Positions 1 through 6,989 are shown, counted from the first letter of the stretch. The stretch is 8,443 nt of DNA from Gammaproteobacteria bacterium (GCA_012513235.1 JAAZCO010000425.1:1-8443); one strand, 5' to 3'. Made by a program: numbers and translations. The notes: a model not told the origin generated them from the sequence alone.

Positions 1-375
1 AAATAAGCAGGCGACAATCGCAATCAGACGCTGGGTTGGACGTGACGCTAATTTAACTAATGCATCCACACCAATGTGCCCACCAATACGCACCCCGTAG
101 GCTAAACCAAAGAAAATTAACCAAGCAAATAAGGCTTTAGTTAACGCATTACTCCAGGTCATTGCTTGCACGATTTCTAAGAAAAAATCACCGACACTAT
201 AAAAAAACTCTGAGACTCTTTCAGAGTACTCAGAGAAATATTCAGCAGCTCTGTAAAACAGGCTATACAAATTGTTCAATACAACATAAGCAAAAGCGAC
301 TAACGTCATTAACGCTAAAAGGAAGACGATAAAACCCTCCTCAAAACGATCCCAAATCAGGCGTGTAGTATTCAT
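1..375 (-). CDS. dctQ: TRAP transporter small permease DctQ, C-terminus cut by window edge
   Basis: The frame is open from an ATG at 375 down to base 1, giving 125 codons with no stop, so the C-terminus lies outside the window. Upstream of the ATG is GGGAG with a 7-nt spacer, a good ribosome-binding site. The protein starts MNTTRLIWDRFEEGF and has a first membrane helix at about residues 16-37, a polar and aromatic linker at about 38-78, and a second helix at about 79-95. This is followed by the family signature GVRIGGHIGVD (94-104), typical of DctQ from C4-dicarboxylate TRAP systems. DctQ is the four-helix inner-membrane subunit that joins the large permease DctM and helps receive substrate from the periplasmic binding protein. 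It follows dctP on the same strand, and its DctM partner is expected just beyond the left edge. The linker after helix 1 seems longer than in minimal DctQ proteins. Family assignment is firm; substrate is inferred from the neighbouring operon. Confidence 0.9.
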   Translation of the reverse strand, partial: MNTTRLIWDRFEEGFIVFLLALMTLVAFAYVVLNNLYSLFYRAAEYFSEYSERVSEFFYSVGDFFLEIVQAMTWSNALTKALFAWLIFFGLAYGVRIGGHIGVDALVKLASRPTQRLIAIVACLF

Positions 376-419
376 CAGTATTCTCCCGAAACGGATAGCA
401 AAACCAGAGTATGATCAAA

Positions 420-471
420 CCGCTTAAAACGGCCTTTACGCAGTAGAGCGGACTGCGTAAAGGTATAGCGG
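420..471 (-). promoter_or_regulatory. Nested hairpin in the dctP-dctQ intergenic gap
   Basis: A perfect 12-bp inverted repeat, CCTTTACGCAGT at 433-444 and ACTGCGTAAAGG at 452-463, encloses a 7-base loop. An outer 5-bp pair, CCGCT (420-424) with AGCGG (467-471), could extend it. In the dctP transcript it begins a few bases after the dctP stop codon. There is no clean run of U after the stem, so a strong intrinsic terminator is unlikely. A partial terminator or an RNA-stabilising stem that keeps DctP more abundant than the membrane subunits is the most likely role; this is inference. The repeat itself is plain in the sequence. Confidence 0.7.
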
Positions 472-472
472 A

Positions 473-1459
473 TTACTCTTGATTGGCCGCTTGCGCTGCT
501 TGAATACGCTCCACACCAATCTCTTTTTCAAACTTTTTCCAAACGGGCTTAACCTGATCACGCCATTGCTCACGCTGCTCTTTGGTTAAAGTGATGATTT
601 TGGTTTTGCCACTATCAAGGATGGCTTGCTTATCACGCTCATTCATTTGCGCAGCATGCAAGTTCACCGCAACTGTGACCTCTTCCATAATGCTGCTCAG
701 CTCAGTGCGCACATCAGTTGGTAAACCATTCCAGAATTTCGTATTTGTAATCACCATATAATCAATCAAACCATGGTTTGATTCCGTCATATAGGGTTGT
801 ACTTCATAGGCTTTCTGACTGAAGTAATTGGACCAAGTGTTTTCTGTACCATTGACCACACCTGTCTGTAAGCCTTGGTATACCTCACCAAAGCTCATTT
901 TGCGCGGGTTAGCACGCAATGCTTTAAACTGCTCATCTAATACAGCAGAGGCCTGTACACGGAATTTCAAACCGCGTGCATCTTTAGGGCTATGTAAGGC
1001 TTTGTTGGCCGACAATTGTTTTAAACCATTGTGCCAATAACCTAAGCCAGTAATGCCTTTATCTTCCATCGACACTAAAAGCTCTTTACCCACAGGACCT
1101 GTTTGAAAGCGCTCAACCGCTTCCATATCATCAAATAAAAAAGGTAAGTCATAAATCTGAATCGGTTTAGAATAGTGTTCAAACTTAGCTAGCGATGGCG
1201 CAATCATTTGCACATCGCCCATCAGTAAAGCTTCCATTTCTTTACCGTCACCAAATAAAGATGAGTTGGCATACACTTCAACTTTAACTTTTCCAGGTAA
1301 ACGTTCTTCAGCCAGTTTTTTAAACAATAACGCCCCTGAACCCTTGGGGGTGTTATCAGCTACAACATGAGAAAACTTGATGCTAATCGGTTCAGATGCA
1401 TAAGCATGACCGATTGCTAGGAAGCCGATGGCGGCAAATATCATTCGCAAATTTTTCAT
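473..1459 (-). CDS. dctP: TRAP transporter substrate-binding protein, DctP family
   Basis: A 328-residue periplasmic binding protein, a normal length for DctP. Residues 1-21 form a Sec signal peptide (basic start, hydrophobic core, then AYA before SEP), so the mature protein begins near Ser22. Family motifs follow: KFSHVVADNTPKG near residue 28, a substrate-contacting arginine expected at Arg167 in GLKFRVQ, and the signature GVVNGTENTWSN at 200-211. The whole protein reads like binding proteins of bacterial C4-dicarboxylate TRAP systems. The usual Pro after GTEN in those proteins is Thr208 here, which may bear on ligand choice. A weak AAGG ribosome-binding site lies about 9 bases before the ATG. 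The gene comes 56 bp after ccl and before dctQ, the position a TRAP transporter holds in the Pseudomonas itaconate cluster. Itaconate or related C5 dicarboxylate uptake is therefore inferred; succinate, fumarate or malate is the main alternative. Confidence 0.93.
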   Translation of the reverse strand: MKNLRMIFAAIGFLAIGHAYASEPISIKFSHVVADNTPKGSGALLFKKLAEERLPGKVKVEVYANSSLFGDGKEMEALLMGDVQMIAPSLAKFEHYSKPIQIYDLPFLFDDMEAVERFQTGPVGKELLVSMEDKGITGLGYWHNGLKQLSANKALHSPKDARGLKFRVQASAVLDEQFKALRANPRKMSFGEVYQGLQTGVVNGTENTWSNYFSQKAYEVQPYMTESNHGLIDYMVITNTKFWNGLPTDVRTELSSIMEEVTVAVNLHAAQMNERDKQAILDSGKTKIITLTKEQREQWRDQVKPVWKKFEKEIGVERIQAAQAANQE

Positions 1460-1471
1460 AACAACTACCTT

Positions 1472-1500
1472 TTATTTTTGTAATAGTTTGTTTTGTTTTT
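1472..1500 (-). promoter_or_regulatory. A-rich dctP leader with two AANAANAA motifs (possible Hfq/Crc site)
   Basis: The gap between ccl and dctP is strongly A-rich on the coding strand. It contains AAAAACAA (1500-1493) and AAAAATAA (1479-1472), both fitting the AANAANAA pattern that Hfq with Crc binds near Pseudomonas start sites during catabolite repression. The second copy sits directly before the AAGG ribosome-binding site. Matches in A-rich sequence arise easily by chance, and a role depends on the host being a Pseudomonas relative. Confidence 0.35.
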
Positions 1501-1515
1501 CGCTGTGCTAAATTT

Positions 1516-2334
1516 TTATATTGCGTGGATAGCGATCCCCCGTGCTTTAGCAATCACAGGTGCATCAATCATTTCACCATTGAGCATAAACACGCCTTTT
1601 TCATGCTCGGCATACAGGGCCAGCACTTGCTGGGCCCATTCAATCTCCTCAACAGAAGGAGCAAACGCTTGATGAATGTCTTTAATTTGTTTTGGATGAA
1701 TAGCGAGCACACCGCTAAAACCCATATCAGCAGCATCACGCGCCTGTTTACACAAACCCTGTTCATCACTAATGCGTGGATAGACAGCATCTATTGGCGC
1801 AGCAATACCGCCCAAGCACGAAGCCACCAGTAATGCATAACGCACCTGATCACATAACTGTTGCGCGCCTGGTGTGCCCATACGAAAGCCTAAATCCAAA
1901 GCTAAATCTAGCGCGCCAAATGACAGTTGCTGCACACCATTGGCTTGAGCTAAATCTGTAACTTGATGCACGCCCAGCGCAGTTTCAATAATCAGAATTA
2001 AGGGTTTATTAATGAGTTTAAATAAGGCATTAATCGGCTCAACATGTTCTGCTTTAGGCAAAAAGACACCAATTACTTGTGGGTAACCACAGAGCTCTAA
2101 ATCCGCCTGATAATTGTCCGTGTCTTGTATGCTATTGATGCGCAAGTAGACTTGGGCAGAAGGATTTTGTGAAAAGTATTGCAGCAAATTGAGTCGAGCT
2201 TGTGGCTTCGCTGCTTCCTCAACGGCATCTTCAAGATCAACAATCACCGCATCAGCACCACTGGCTAAGGCTTTGTTAATACGCTCCGGTCGCGAGGCGG
2301 GTACAAATAAGAAACTACGCAATAATTTCGACAT
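1516..2334 (-). CDS. ccl: (S)-citramalyl-CoA lyase, CitE-like HpcH/HpaI family
   Basis: A 272-residue lyase of the citrate lyase beta-subunit (CitE-like) group, a TIM-barrel cytoplasmic enzyme using Mg2+. It opens with the family block RSFLFVPASRPERINKAL (6-23) and then VIVDLEDAV (30-38). Arg65 in YLRIN matches the substrate-binding arginine. Glu117 in IIETALGV and Asp143 in GALDLALDLG are the expected metal ligands. GVLAIHPKQI (208-217) is the usual late motif. In this operon the expected reaction is cleavage of (S)-citramalyl-CoA to acetyl-CoA and pyruvate, the last step of itaconate breakdown. AGGAG with a 5-base spacer precedes the ATG, and the upstream gene's TGA stop overlaps this ribosome-binding site, which suggests translational coupling with ict. 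CitE-like proteins also cleave malyl- or beta-methylmalyl-CoA, so the exact substrate rests on context. Confidence 0.9.
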   Translation of the reverse strand: MSKLLRSFLFVPASRPERINKALASGADAVIVDLEDAVEEAAKPQARLNLLQYFSQNPSAQVYLRINSIQDTDNYQADLELCGYPQVIGVFLPKAEHVEPINALFKLINKPLILIIETALGVHQVTDLAQANGVQQLSFGALDLALDLGFRMGTPGAQQLCDQVRYALLVASCLGGIAAPIDAVYPRISDEQGLCKQARDAADMGFSGVLAIHPKQIKDIHQAFAPSVEEIEWAQQVLALYAEHEKGVFMLNGEMIDAPVIAKARGIAIHAI

Positions 2335-2343
2335 AACCGCTCC

Positions 2344-3543
2344 TCAAACAACCTTGTGTTCAGTCAGGTCAGCTATTTGCTGCGCAGTAAAACCCAGCTC
2401 TGCTAACACACTATTATTGTGCTGACCCAGATCTGGAACAGGATCCATACGTGGCTCAAACTCGCTGTTACGAGCAGGCGGCAAGAGCGCTGGTATTTCA
2501 CCGGCCGAGGTTTGCACTGGACGCCACGCATCACGCTCTTTTAACTGCGGGTGCTGCCAAACCTGCTGCATATCATTCACCTGAGCATTCGCGATACCGG
2601 CCTGCTCCAAGCGTTTTAATACTTCAGCGACAGACAACTGTGCAAAACATGCAAGGATAATGGTTTTGAGCTCATCGCGATGACTAGAGCGTTCAAAGTT
2701 ACTAGCAAAGCGCTCTTGCTCAAGCAACTGCGGTTGCTGTAACACCTCAATACAGAACGCATGCCACTCACGCTCATTTTGTAATCCGAGCATCACCGTG
2801 CCTTCAGTGCCTATCGCAAAAGGTCCGTATGGGTAAATAGTTGCGTGTGCGGCACCTGCGCGAGCAGGCGGTGTTTGCTGCTGATAAGCGTAATACAAGG
2901 GATAACCCATCCACTCAACTAAGCTTTCCAGCATGGAAATATCGAGTTTGCTGCCTTTATTGGTTTTATGGCGTAACTGTAGCGCAGCCAAAATACCGCT
3001 ATAGGCATACATACCAGCTGCAATATCGGCAATCGAGCAACCTGCTTTAGCCATTTCATCGTCACCGCTGCCACCTGTTACCGATAAAAAGCCACCTTCA
3101 CTTTGAATCAACAAGTCATAGGCTTTTTTCTTCGCGTAGCTGCCGCCTTCACCATAGCCTGAGATATTGCACACAATCAGCTGCGGATATGCTTCATGTA
3201 ACGCATCAAAGCCAAGTCCTAAACGCTCTGCCGCACCCGGTGCTAAGTTCTGTACCAGTACATCTGCTTTAGCCAGTAAAGCATGTAATACCGGCTGCGC
3301 TTCAGCATGCTTAACATCTAACGTTAAGCTTTCTTTAGATCGGTTCGTCCAAACAAAGTGAGAAGCTAATCCATTCACGCGCTGATCATAGCCGCGGGCA
3401 AAATCACCTACATTAGGACGCTCAACTTTAATCACGCGAGCACCTAAGTCTGCCAGCTGTCGTGTACAAAAAGGAGCTGCGATGGCGTGCTCTAAACTCA
3501 CCACCGTAATGCCATCTAATGGGCGTATGTTATTGTTCTGCAT
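2344..3543 (-). CDS. ict: Succinyl-CoA:itaconate CoA-transferase, family III (CaiB/BaiF)
   Basis: A CoA-transferase of the CaiB/BaiF (family III) type. The frame opens at an ATG at 3549, but the GGAG at 3551-3554 stands only one base from it and seven bases from the next ATG at 3543, so I chose 3543, giving 399 residues, normal for the family. The N-terminal block LDGITVVSLEHAIAAPF and the CoA-binding VERPNVGDFAR region are clear. The catalytic Asp that forms the mixed anhydride is expected in KKKAYDLLIQSEGG, residue 143 from this start. In the known Pseudomonas pathway this protein activates itaconate with CoA taken from succinyl-CoA. It lies 9 bp before ccl and 13 bp after the MmgE/PrpD gene. 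Family membership is certain; the substrate follows from gene order and from ich and ccl alongside. A related C5 dicarboxylate such as mesaconate is possible. Confidence 0.88.
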   Translation of the reverse strand: MQNNNIRPLDGITVVSLEHAIAAPFCTRQLADLGARVIKVERPNVGDFARGYDQRVNGLASHFVWTNRSKESLTLDVKHAEAQPVLHALLAKADVLVQNLAPGAAERLGLGFDALHEAYPQLIVCNISGYGEGGSYAKKKAYDLLIQSEGGFLSVTGGSGDDEMAKAGCSIADIAAGMYAYSGILAALQLRHKTNKGSKLDISMLESLVEWMGYPLYYAYQQQTPPARAGAAHATIYPYGPFAIGTEGTVMLGLQNEREWHAFCIEVLQQPQLLEQERFASNFERSSHRDELKTIILACFAQLSVAEVLKRLEQAGIANAQVNDMQQVWQHPQLKERDAWRPVQTSAGEIPALLPPARNSEFEPRMDPVPDLGQHNNSVLAELGFTAQQIADLTEHKVV

Positions 3544-3556
3544 TGTCATACTCCGC

Positions 3557-4906
3557 TTAAATAAGCTGGGAAAGATCGGCTTGTTGCTGTAACTGCCAAA
3601 TAAGTTGCGTTAAGCGCTGCCTTTCGTGCTCAGGTCGAGCCTGAGAAAAAGCCATCAATCGCGTAAATTTGTCTTCTAATTCAGCACGACTTAGAGTGTT
3701 TTCTGGATCACCTTTGGGATAGGTCACTTTCCCAATAAGCACTCCATAATCACGCGTGGTTATTTGCACATGCCCCATCCACTGCTTTGGATAGGCTGCA
3801 TCAATGCTTGGGCATAACTGCATGCTCACGCTCTGACGTATGGCACTAACATTTGGATCAGTCAGTGCTAACTCAGCAAACTCAGGCAAGCCGGCTTTAC
3901 CATGTACGGCAATCAAGCCAAGTACAGTACCCATCGAGAATTTCGCCTGATGAACTGTTTGTGGCTCATCTACACGGCCCAGCACATCAATAGCGGCTTG
4001 GTGCACAAAACAGGTGATTTTTTCAATCTGCTCGTACGGCAACTGATGACGCTGCATCACATCCAGCAATGCATCAGCTGCTGGGTGGGTATGACGACAT
4101 GAAGCATGGAACTTAAACGAGGTTTCATTAAGCGCCCAGCGCTCAAATAAACGATTATTTAAGTAACGTGCATCAGCATCACTCGACATTCCTGCAGCCA
4201 TACCTTGCTCGCCTTGCAGGATATTTTGTGCCGCAGTTAAGCCCTGTTCAGTTAGGTAAGCAGCTAATAAACCATCGGCTGCGGCTTTAGCAGTATGCAA
4301 TTGTTTAGAATCTGCAGCATCACGTAAGAACTCCCACAAGCCTGCTGCTTGCGTGCCAGCATTACCTAGCACATGCAAAAACTGCTCTGCATTAAACTTC
4401 AGCAACTTACCGACCGCGACTGCTGCCGCTAACGTACCCACTGTCGCAGTGGTGTGAAAAATCTTGTAGTGCGAGCGACCCAGAAACTCAGCAATTCGAA
4501 TACCTGCTTCATAACCGGCAACGACTGCCACCAAGAACTCTTGTCCAGAACACCCTTTATCCTGCGCTGCAGCCAGCGCTGCGGGAAAAACTACGGCAGC
4601 CGGATGCAAGACTGAGCTGTTATGTAGGTCATCTTGCTCAACTAAATGCCCTGCAGCACCATTGACCAACGCCGCAAAGTACGGAGAACTGCTGGTCTGT
4701 GTAGTTAAAATAGCTGCAGTCCCTGAGCTGGGTCCCATCAACGCTGCGTATTGTTCAAACAGCGGGATGGGACGTAATCCCTGACTGGCCAAAACGGAGG
4801 CCAGCCAGTCAAGGCACAAATCTTCAGCTCGCGCTAACACAGAACTAGGGATACGCGTAAAACTGAGATCCGCTAAAAACTTGGCTAAATCCTTCGTCTC
4901 TTGCAT
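3557..4906 (-). CDS. MmgE/PrpD family protein in the itaconate operon
   Basis: The frame could open at an ATG at 4957, inside the preceding gene, but the ATG at 4906 is preceded by AAGGGGG with a 5-base spacer and starts MQETKDLAKFLADLSF, the usual family beginning, so I chose it (449 residues). The family includes 2-methylcitrate dehydratase PrpD and cis-aconitate decarboxylase ACOD1/IRG1. Family blocks visible are EQDDLHNSSVLHPA (90-103), a GYEAGIRIAEFLG segment (131-143), FHTTATVGTLAAA (150-162), LHTAKAAADG (203-212) and KFHASCRHTHPAADA (265-279). The His, Lys and Asp residues regarded as active-site positions in ACOD1-type proteins therefore look retained, and an active enzyme is likely. 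Its role in itaconate use is not settled; hydration or dehydration of a C5-C7 dicarboxylate feeding the pathway is a guess. It starts 10 bp after the acyl-CoA dehydrogenase stop. It corresponds in position to PA0881 of P. aeruginosa. Confidence 0.88.
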   Translation of the reverse strand: MQETKDLAKFLADLSFTRIPSSVLARAEDLCLDWLASVLASQGLRPIPLFEQYAALMGPSSGTAAILTTQTSSSPYFAALVNGAAGHLVEQDDLHNSSVLHPAAVVFPAALAAAQDKGCSGQEFLVAVVAGYEAGIRIAEFLGRSHYKIFHTTATVGTLAAAVAVGKLLKFNAEQFLHVLGNAGTQAAGLWEFLRDAADSKQLHTAKAAADGLLAAYLTEQGLTAAQNILQGEQGMAAGMSSDADARYLNNRLFERWALNETSFKFHASCRHTHPAADALLDVMQRHQLPYEQIEKITCFVHQAAIDVLGRVDEPQTVHQAKFSMGTVLGLIAVHGKAGLPEFAELALTDPNVSAIRQSVSMQLCPSIDAAYPKQWMGHVQITTRDYGVLIGKVTYPKGDPENTLSRAELEDKFTRLMAFSQARPEHERQRLTQLIWQLQQQADLSQLI

Positions 4907-4916
4907 GGTAGCCCCC

Positions 4917-6080
4917 TTAGAAACTACGTGGTAAACCAAGCAAGTGCTCAGCAACATACGACAAGATCAAGTTGGTAGAGATAGGTGCAACCTGATACAG
5001 GCGCGTCTCTCTAAACTTGCGCTCGACGTCATATTCGCAAGCAAAACCAAAGCCACCATGGGTTTGTAAGCAGGCATTAGCCGCCTCCCAAGATGCTTTA
5101 GCAGCCAAGTATTTGGCCATATTGGCACTCGCACCGGCATTTTTACCGCTGTCATATTCAGCACAAGCACGCCAGCGCATCAGATCAGCAGCTTCAATTT
5201 CAATATGTGCTTCAGCAATAGGAAACTGCACACCTTGGTTTTTACCAATGGGACGATCAAACACAACACGCTCATTGGCATAGGTTGCGGCCTTCTCAAC
5301 AAACCAGCGACCATCGCCAATACACTCAGCAGCAATTAATGCGCGCTCTGCGTTAAGGCCATCCAAGATATAGCGAAAGCCCTTACCTTCTTCGCCAATT
5401 AAATTTTCGGCTGGAATTTCTAAATTATCAAAAAACAGCTCGTTGGTTTCATGGTTCACCATGTTACTAATCGGCTGTACGGTTAAACCTTTCTTTTGTG
5501 CTTCAGCGATATCCACGATAAAAATCGACATACCATCAGCTTTGCGCTTCACTTCTGCGAGCGGTGTCGTACGAGCCAGCAGAATCATGAGGTCGGAATG
5601 CTGAACTCTTGAGATCCAAACTTTCTGACCATTAATAACGTACTTATCACCTTGGCGAACGGCCGTTGTTTTAATCTTAGTCGTGTCCGTACCCGCTGTT
5701 GGCTCGGTGACAGCCATAGATTGCAAGCGTAATTTTCCAGCTGCAATTTTTGGTAAATACTTTTGTTTTTGCTCTTCACTACCGTGACGTAACAACGTAA
5801 ACATGTTGTACATCTGGCCGTGCACAGTGCCCGAGTTACCACCGCAACGGTTTACTTCTTCTAAAATCACCGAGGCTTCAGACAAGCCTAAACCTGATCC
5901 GCCATACTCCTCAGGAATCATCGCAGCCAACCAGCCAGCATCAGTAAACGCATTAACAAATTTTTCTGGAAAGGCTTTAGCCTCATCTATTTCACGCCAA
6001 TATTGATTATCAAACTCGGCACATAAAGCTTGTACACCTTCGCGGATTGCATTCATTTCTTCGCTATAAGGATTTATCAT
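4917..6080 (-). CDS. Acyl-CoA dehydrogenase with isovaleryl-type catalytic base
   Basis: A 387-residue flavoprotein of the acyl-CoA dehydrogenase family, full length. The N-terminal helical domain includes MIPEEYGGSGLGL (54-66). The middle beta domain has the FAD-contacting AVTEPTAGTDTT (123-134) and KVWISRVQHSD (153-163). The C-terminal domain has RVVFDRPIGKNQGVQ (271-285) and THGGFGFACEYDVERKFRETRLYQ (340-363). In most relatives LYQ is followed by the catalytic Glu as in YEGT; here it is VAPIST, with Pro366 at that place. Glu245 in GLNAERALIAA sits where isovaleryl-CoA dehydrogenase carries its base, so activity is probably kept. GAAGG stands 9 bases before the ATG. It follows ich by 20 bp and corresponds to PA0879. 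The substrate is unknown; methylsuccinyl-CoA, which would yield a C5 unsaturated CoA ester, is an attractive guess given the neighbours. Confidence 0.9.
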   Translation of the reverse strand: MINPYSEEMNAIREGVQALCAEFDNQYWREIDEAKAFPEKFVNAFTDAGWLAAMIPEEYGGSGLGLSEASVILEEVNRCGGNSGTVHGQMYNMFTLLRHGSEEQKQKYLPKIAAGKLRLQSMAVTEPTAGTDTTKIKTTAVRQGDKYVINGQKVWISRVQHSDLMILLARTTPLAEVKRKADGMSIFIVDIAEAQKKGLTVQPISNMVNHETNELFFDNLEIPAENLIGEEGKGFRYILDGLNAERALIAAECIGDGRWFVEKAATYANERVVFDRPIGKNQGVQFPIAEAHIEIEAADLMRWRACAEYDSGKNAGASANMAKYLAAKASWEAANACLQTHGGFGFACEYDVERKFRETRLYQVAPISTNLILSYVAEHLLGLPRSF

Positions 6081-6087
6081 TTTTATT
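6080..6087 (-). promoter_or_regulatory. AANAANAA motif at the acyl-CoA dehydrogenase start
   Basis: The bases between the GAAGG ribosome-binding site and the ATG read TAAATAAAA and include AATAAAAA running into the start codon, a match to AANAANAA. Such a site could let Hfq/Crc block translation under preferred carbon sources. It is short and A-rich, so chance is a fair alternative; it gains weight only because ich and dctP have similar leaders. Confidence 0.25.
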
Positions 6088-6100
6088 TACCTTCAATCAA

Positions 6101-6928
6101 TTAGTAGAATTCAACTGTGCCTTGCTGGACGAGACCGCTGTCATTGCAGACCCAAACTTCAGCATGCTGAGAGTCAAGCAAGCGACCTTGCAACTTGAAC
6201 GCAGCAGGAAGAATCTGCGGACGTAAACCACGGTAGATGAATGTTTTAACGCGTTTATCTGCGTTTGCTTTTGTGCACTCTTGCAAACAATACGTTGCCA
6301 TCAGCGGACCATGCACAACCAAGTTGGGGTAACCCTCAACGGCTGTCACATAGGGGTAGTCATAATGAATACGGTGTCCATTAAAAGTGACGGCTGAATA
6401 GCGGAATAACAAAACAGGCGTGGGTGTAACATCGGTACTCCAATCAGCTTCCTGAGCATCGTGGCCCTGCACCAACTTTGGAGGAGTAGGCTCGCGGTAC
6501 ACTAAGTTACGCTCCTCAATCACAGCTCGTTCGCCGTCTTGAGAAAACTCATAGTTTAAAGTGACAAAAAGTAAGCTACCGGTACTGCCCTGCTTCTCTA
6601 CAATCTCTTTAACAGTTACTGTGCACTGAGTGAGTACGCCCACTAATAAAGGCTGCACAAACTCAACACGGCCACCCGCCCACATCCGATTTTTATTACT
6701 CATAGGCGGCAGGAATTCACCCAACTGCGGATGGCCATCACGACCTAAGCCCGCTTCAGCAATACGGTCTTCAAAAAAAGCCCAATGCCATAGGTTTGGT
6801 AACTCATCGTTTAATTGTGGTGCAGGTTCATTGAGTGTCGCGGCGATACGTGCGACATGCTCAACATCAATCACAGCTTCAAACTGTTGACGATTATCTA
6901 ACCAATTTGAGAAGTCTTTGGACTGCAT
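6101..6928 (-). CDS. ich: Itaconyl-CoA hydratase, MaoC/FAS1-dehydratase-like
   Basis: A 275-residue double hot-dog protein of the mesaconyl-CoA hydratase/HTD2-like group. The N-terminal hot-dog half contains NLWHWAFFEDR (45-55) and MWAGGRVEFVQPL (82-94), both usual for this group. The C-terminal half has SAVTFNGHRIHYDYPY (178-193) followed by LVVHGPLMATYCL (203-215), the hydratase motif with catalytic His188; Asn183 stands where R-specific hydratases have Asp, as is usual in this subgroup. With ict and ccl in the same operon the expected reaction is addition of water to itaconyl-CoA to give (S)-citramalyl-CoA in the cytoplasm. AAGGAAG stands 6 bases before the ATG. It is the first gene of the operon, divergent from the LysR gene, as PA0878 is in P. 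aeruginosa. Hydration of mesaconyl-C4-CoA is the chief alternative activity. Confidence 0.9.
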   Translation of the reverse strand: MQSKDFSNWLDNRQQFEAVIDVEHVARIAATLNEPAPQLNDELPNLWHWAFFEDRIAEAGLGRDGHPQLGEFLPPMSNKNRMWAGGRVEFVQPLLVGVLTQCTVTVKEIVEKQGSTGSLLFVTLNYEFSQDGERAVIEERNLVYREPTPPKLVQGHDAQEADWSTDVTPTPVLLFRYSAVTFNGHRIHYDYPYVTAVEGYPNLVVHGPLMATYCLQECTKANADKRVKTFIYRGLRPQILPAAFKLQGRLLDSQHAEVWVCNDSGLVQQGTVEFY

Positions 6929-6940
6929 TGAATGCTTCCT

Positions 6941-6951
6941 TTATTTTTGTT
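6941..6951 (-). promoter_or_regulatory. A-rich ich leader with overlapping AANAANAA motifs (possible Hfq/Crc site)
   Basis: Just before the AGGAAG ribosome-binding site of ich the coding strand reads AACAAAAATAA. It holds two overlapping AANAANAA matches, 6951-6944 and 6948-6941. In Pseudomonas such sequences next to the ribosome-binding site are bound by Hfq with Crc to repress catabolic operons. The place, at the first gene of a catabolic operon, is where such control would be expected. The function is inferred. Confidence 0.4.
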
Positions 6952-6960
6952 TGTAGATGC

Positions 6961-6989
6961 ATAGTTACAATCATCTTGCGTTATGTAAA
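6961..6989 (-). promoter_or_regulatory. Weak candidate sigma-70 promoter for ich
   Basis: TTTACA (6989-6984) and AACTAT (6966-6961) are separated by 17 bases, giving a start point near 6954 and a short leader that holds the ich ribosome-binding site. The -10 hexamer matches the consensus at only three of six positions, as activator-dependent promoters often do. The GTTAAC inverted repeat would be centred roughly 50 bases upstream of the start point, a usual place for a LysR-family activator. Confidence 0.35.

Noticed and set aside
420..432. A second small hairpin, CCG with CGG around an A/T-rich centre
   Set aside because: Only about five weak pairs; better read as part of the outer stem of the larger hairpin.
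828..1040. Plus-strand open frames across the operon, for example 828-1040, 1525-1833, 2189-2425 and 5017-5283
   Set aside because: All are antisense to well-supported genes, lack recognisable domains and show low-complexity, Cys/Ser/Ala-rich composition usual for shadow frames.
1460..1515. A separate promoter before dctP
   Set aside because: I found no convincing pair of -35 and -10 boxes; a TATAAA-like run near the end of ccl has no -35 partner at proper spacing.
3544..3549. ATG at 3549 as the ict start
   Set aside because: The GGAG is only one base away, too close; the ATG two codons on has a 7-base spacer.
4907..4957. Upstream ATG at 4957 extending the MmgE/PrpD protein by 17 residues
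   Set aside because: It lies inside the acyl-CoA dehydrogenase gene, the extra residues do not fit the family start, and the ATG at 4906 has an AAGGGGG ribosome-binding site at good spacing.
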